From the NCBI GenBank assembly GCA_902606075.1, contig CACLEU010000002.1:1-64000 (forward strand): 64,000 nt of DNA. The letters are read 5' to 3'. This DNA comes from an uncultured Pelagibacteraceae bacterium. GTDB taxonomy: Bacteria > Pseudomonadota > Alphaproteobacteria > Pelagibacterales > Pelagibacteraceae. A program made the position numbers and the translations under genes. Below the pieces are notes generated by a model. The model was not told the DNA's origin, searched no databases, and saw only the letters and a list, made by a program, of their open reading frames with translations. Position 1 is the stretch's first letter; each line of letters begins with the position of its first letter. Below, piece by piece: positions 62,220 to 64,000 of the stretch.

Positions 62220-63074
62220 ATGGCACTACCTAAATATACTGAACCACATTACAGAATTTGGCATTATGTTTACATTTTTATTTGTGCCTGTGTATTTTTC
62301 TTTTTGATAGCCCCTTTATTTGTAATTTTCCCTTTATCATTTAATGCTGAAGAATTTTTAAGTTTTTCTGAGGGTATGAAAAATCTTGATCCGGACGCAT
62401 TTTCTTTAAGATGGTATAAGGATATGATTTATGGAACAAAAAATCCTTGGGGTCTCGCAGCTAAAAATAGTTTTATAATCGCCATTTTTGCAACACTAGG
62501 ATCAGTTCTTTTAGGAACAGTTGCAGCATTAGGTTTAAGTAGTAGACACATGCCTTACAAAGGATTGGTCATGGCAACACTAATTTCTCCAATGATTGTT
62601 CCTTTAATTATTTCTGGTGTGGCCATTTTCTTTTTTATGGCAAAAGCTGGATTGGCTGCAACTCATACTGGGATAGTTCTAGCACATATAATATTGGGAA
62701 CTCCATTTGTAGTAATAACAGTGACCGCAACTCTCTCCGGGTTTGATCATAGTGTAACTAGAGCCGCATCAAGTCTTGGAAGTGATCCAGTTAATACTTT
62801 CATGAAAATTACGTTACCTTTAATTTTACCTGGTGTAATCTCAGGTGGCTTATTTGCTTTTGTAACCTCTTTTGATGAAGTTGTTGTCGTATTATTTCTA
62901 GCTGGATTGGAAAATACAACAATCCCAATTCAAATGTGGACAGGTTTAAGGGAACAGCTAAGTCCTACAATTCTTGCTGTTGCGACATGTTTGATTATTT
63001 TATCTACACTTATTCTTGTTACAGCTGAGTTGTTAAGAAGAAGATCTGAAAGACTCAGAGGAATTAATAGATAA
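62220..63074 (+). CDS. potC: Polyamine-type ABC transporter permease
   Basis: RAASSLGSDPVNTFMKITLPLILPGVISGGLFAFVTSFDEVVVVLFLAG. Confidence 0.93.
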   Translation: MALPKYTEPHYRIWHYVYIFICACVFFFLIAPLFVIFPLSFNAEEFLSFSEGMKNLDPDAFSLRWYKDMIYGTKNPWGLAAKNSFIIAIFATLGSVLLGTVAALGLSSRHMPYKGLVMATLISPMIVPLIISGVAIFFFMAKAGLAATHTGIVLAHIILGTPFVVITVTATLSGFDHSVTRAASSLGSDPVNTFMKITLPLILPGVISGGLFAFVTSFDEVVVVLFLAGLENTTIPIQMWTGLREQLSPTILAVATCLIILSTLILVTAELLRRRSERLRGINR

Positions 63075-63081
63075 AAAACAA

Positions 63082-64000
63082 ATGCAGATTAAAAGTGTTG
63101 TCATCATTGGATCTGGAACTATGGGTAGTGGAATAGCTGCCCATCTATGTAATGCCAATGTGCCTGTTACTCTTTTAGATCTAACTACTGATATTAGCAC
63201 AAAGGCTAGAGAAAGAATTTATAAATCTAGACCACCACTTCTAATCGACAAAAATAAAATTGATAATATTAAAGTTGGCAACATCAACGATGATTTTGAT
63301 GTGGTTAAAAAAGCTGATTGGATTGTGGAAGCTGTTGTTGAGAGAATAGATATAAAACATAAAATATATGATAAAATATTTAAAAATAGAAAGTCAGGAG
63401 CAATTGTATCCTCTAATACATCTTCAATTCCTATAAAAATTTTATCAGAACATTTAAGCAATGATGAAAAAAAAGATTTTTGTATAACTCACTTTTTTAA
63501 TCCTGTTAGATATATGGGACTTTTAGAGATCGTCAAAAATGAAAATAACGATTTAAAAAAGATAGATTCTTTAAAAAAATTTTGTGAAAATGAATTAGGC
63601 AAAGGTGCAATTGTCTGTAATGATACACCAGGTTTTCTTGGAAATAGAATAGGTGTTTACGCAATGCAAGTAGCCATGACTGAAGCATTCAGAATGAAGT
63701 TATCAATTGAAGAGGCTGATGCTGTATTTGGAAGACCAATGGGAATTCCTAAAACAGGTGTTTTTGGTTTATATGATCTAATCGGAATAGACCTTATGGC
63801 TGATGTACTAAAAAGCTTTATAAAAGAGCTTCCTGAGCAAGATTCATTTCAAGAAGTTGCTAAAGAAATACCCTTAGTTAAAAAATTAATTGAGACTGGT
63901 TATACAGGAAGGAAAGGCAAGGGTGGTTTCTATCGAATGAATAAGGCAAATGACCAAAAAATATTAGAGGCTATAAATTTAGAATCCGGTGATTATTCTC
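63082..64000 (+). CDS. 3-hydroxyacyl-CoA dehydrogenase, N-terminal part (cut by window end)
   Basis: My translation from ATG at 63082: MQIKSVVIIGSGTMGSGIAAHLCNANVPVTLLDL...SSNTSSIPI...THFFNPVRYMGLLEIV...NDTPGFLGNRIG; no stop before 64000. Confidence 0.9.
   Translation, partial: MQIKSVVIIGSGTMGSGIAAHLCNANVPVTLLDLTTDISTKARERIYKSRPPLLIDKNKIDNIKVGNINDDFDVVKKADWIVEAVVERIDIKHKIYDKIFKNRKSGAIVSSNTSSIPIKILSEHLSNDEKKDFCITHFFNPVRYMGLLEIVKNENNDLKKIDSLKKFCENELGKGAIVCNDTPGFLGNRIGVYAMQVAMTEAFRMKLSIEEADAVFGRPMGIPKTGVFGLYDLIGIDLMADVLKSFIKELPEQDSFQEVAKEIPLVKKLIETGYTGRKGKGGFYRMNKANDQKILEAINLESGDYS

Noticed and set aside
63219-63461. Minus-strand 80-aa ORF at the right edge
   Set aside because: Antisense to the truncated 3-hydroxyacyl-CoA dehydrogenase, whose plus-strand frame is strongly conserved.

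Overview
This is an AT-rich, very tightly packed alphaproteobacterial chromosome segment. Gene content, codon style and a permuted two-piece tmRNA all fit the SAR11/Pelagibacterales lineage (inference). I recognise about 55 protein genes. They include a dcw tail (ftsQ end, an FtsA-like ORF, lpxC), bamD, ligA, uvrD, fumC, thyX, mrp, hflKC-degP-miaA, ilvBHC-leuA and mreBCD-mrdA-rodA. They also include a Liv ABC transporter with AzlCD, a TRAP transporter, pxpABC, an ectoine-hydrolase-like/PotABCD locus, and a truncated 3-hydroxyacyl-CoA dehydrogenase at the right edge. One RNA gene is well supported: a permuted tmRNA on the minus strand at about 12146-12430, with readable tag (A)ANNKFALAA. I saw no rRNA, tRNA, CRISPR array or mobile element. 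The best candidates for something undescribed are: (i) a shortened FtsA-like protein that lacks the second actin domain and has no ftsZ between it and lpxC; (ii) mutually exclusive inverted repeats directly upstream of a LysE/RhtB exporter, resembling an RNA switch; (iii) an intimin/invasin-type inverse-autotransporter barrel with no passenger, followed by a small secreted protein; (iv) hairpins at the start of ilvB and ahead of potD and leuA; (v) an apparently exported gamma-glutamylcyclotransferase-like protein near a TRAP transporter and pxpABC. All functional calls come from reading motifs by eye; no searches were run.
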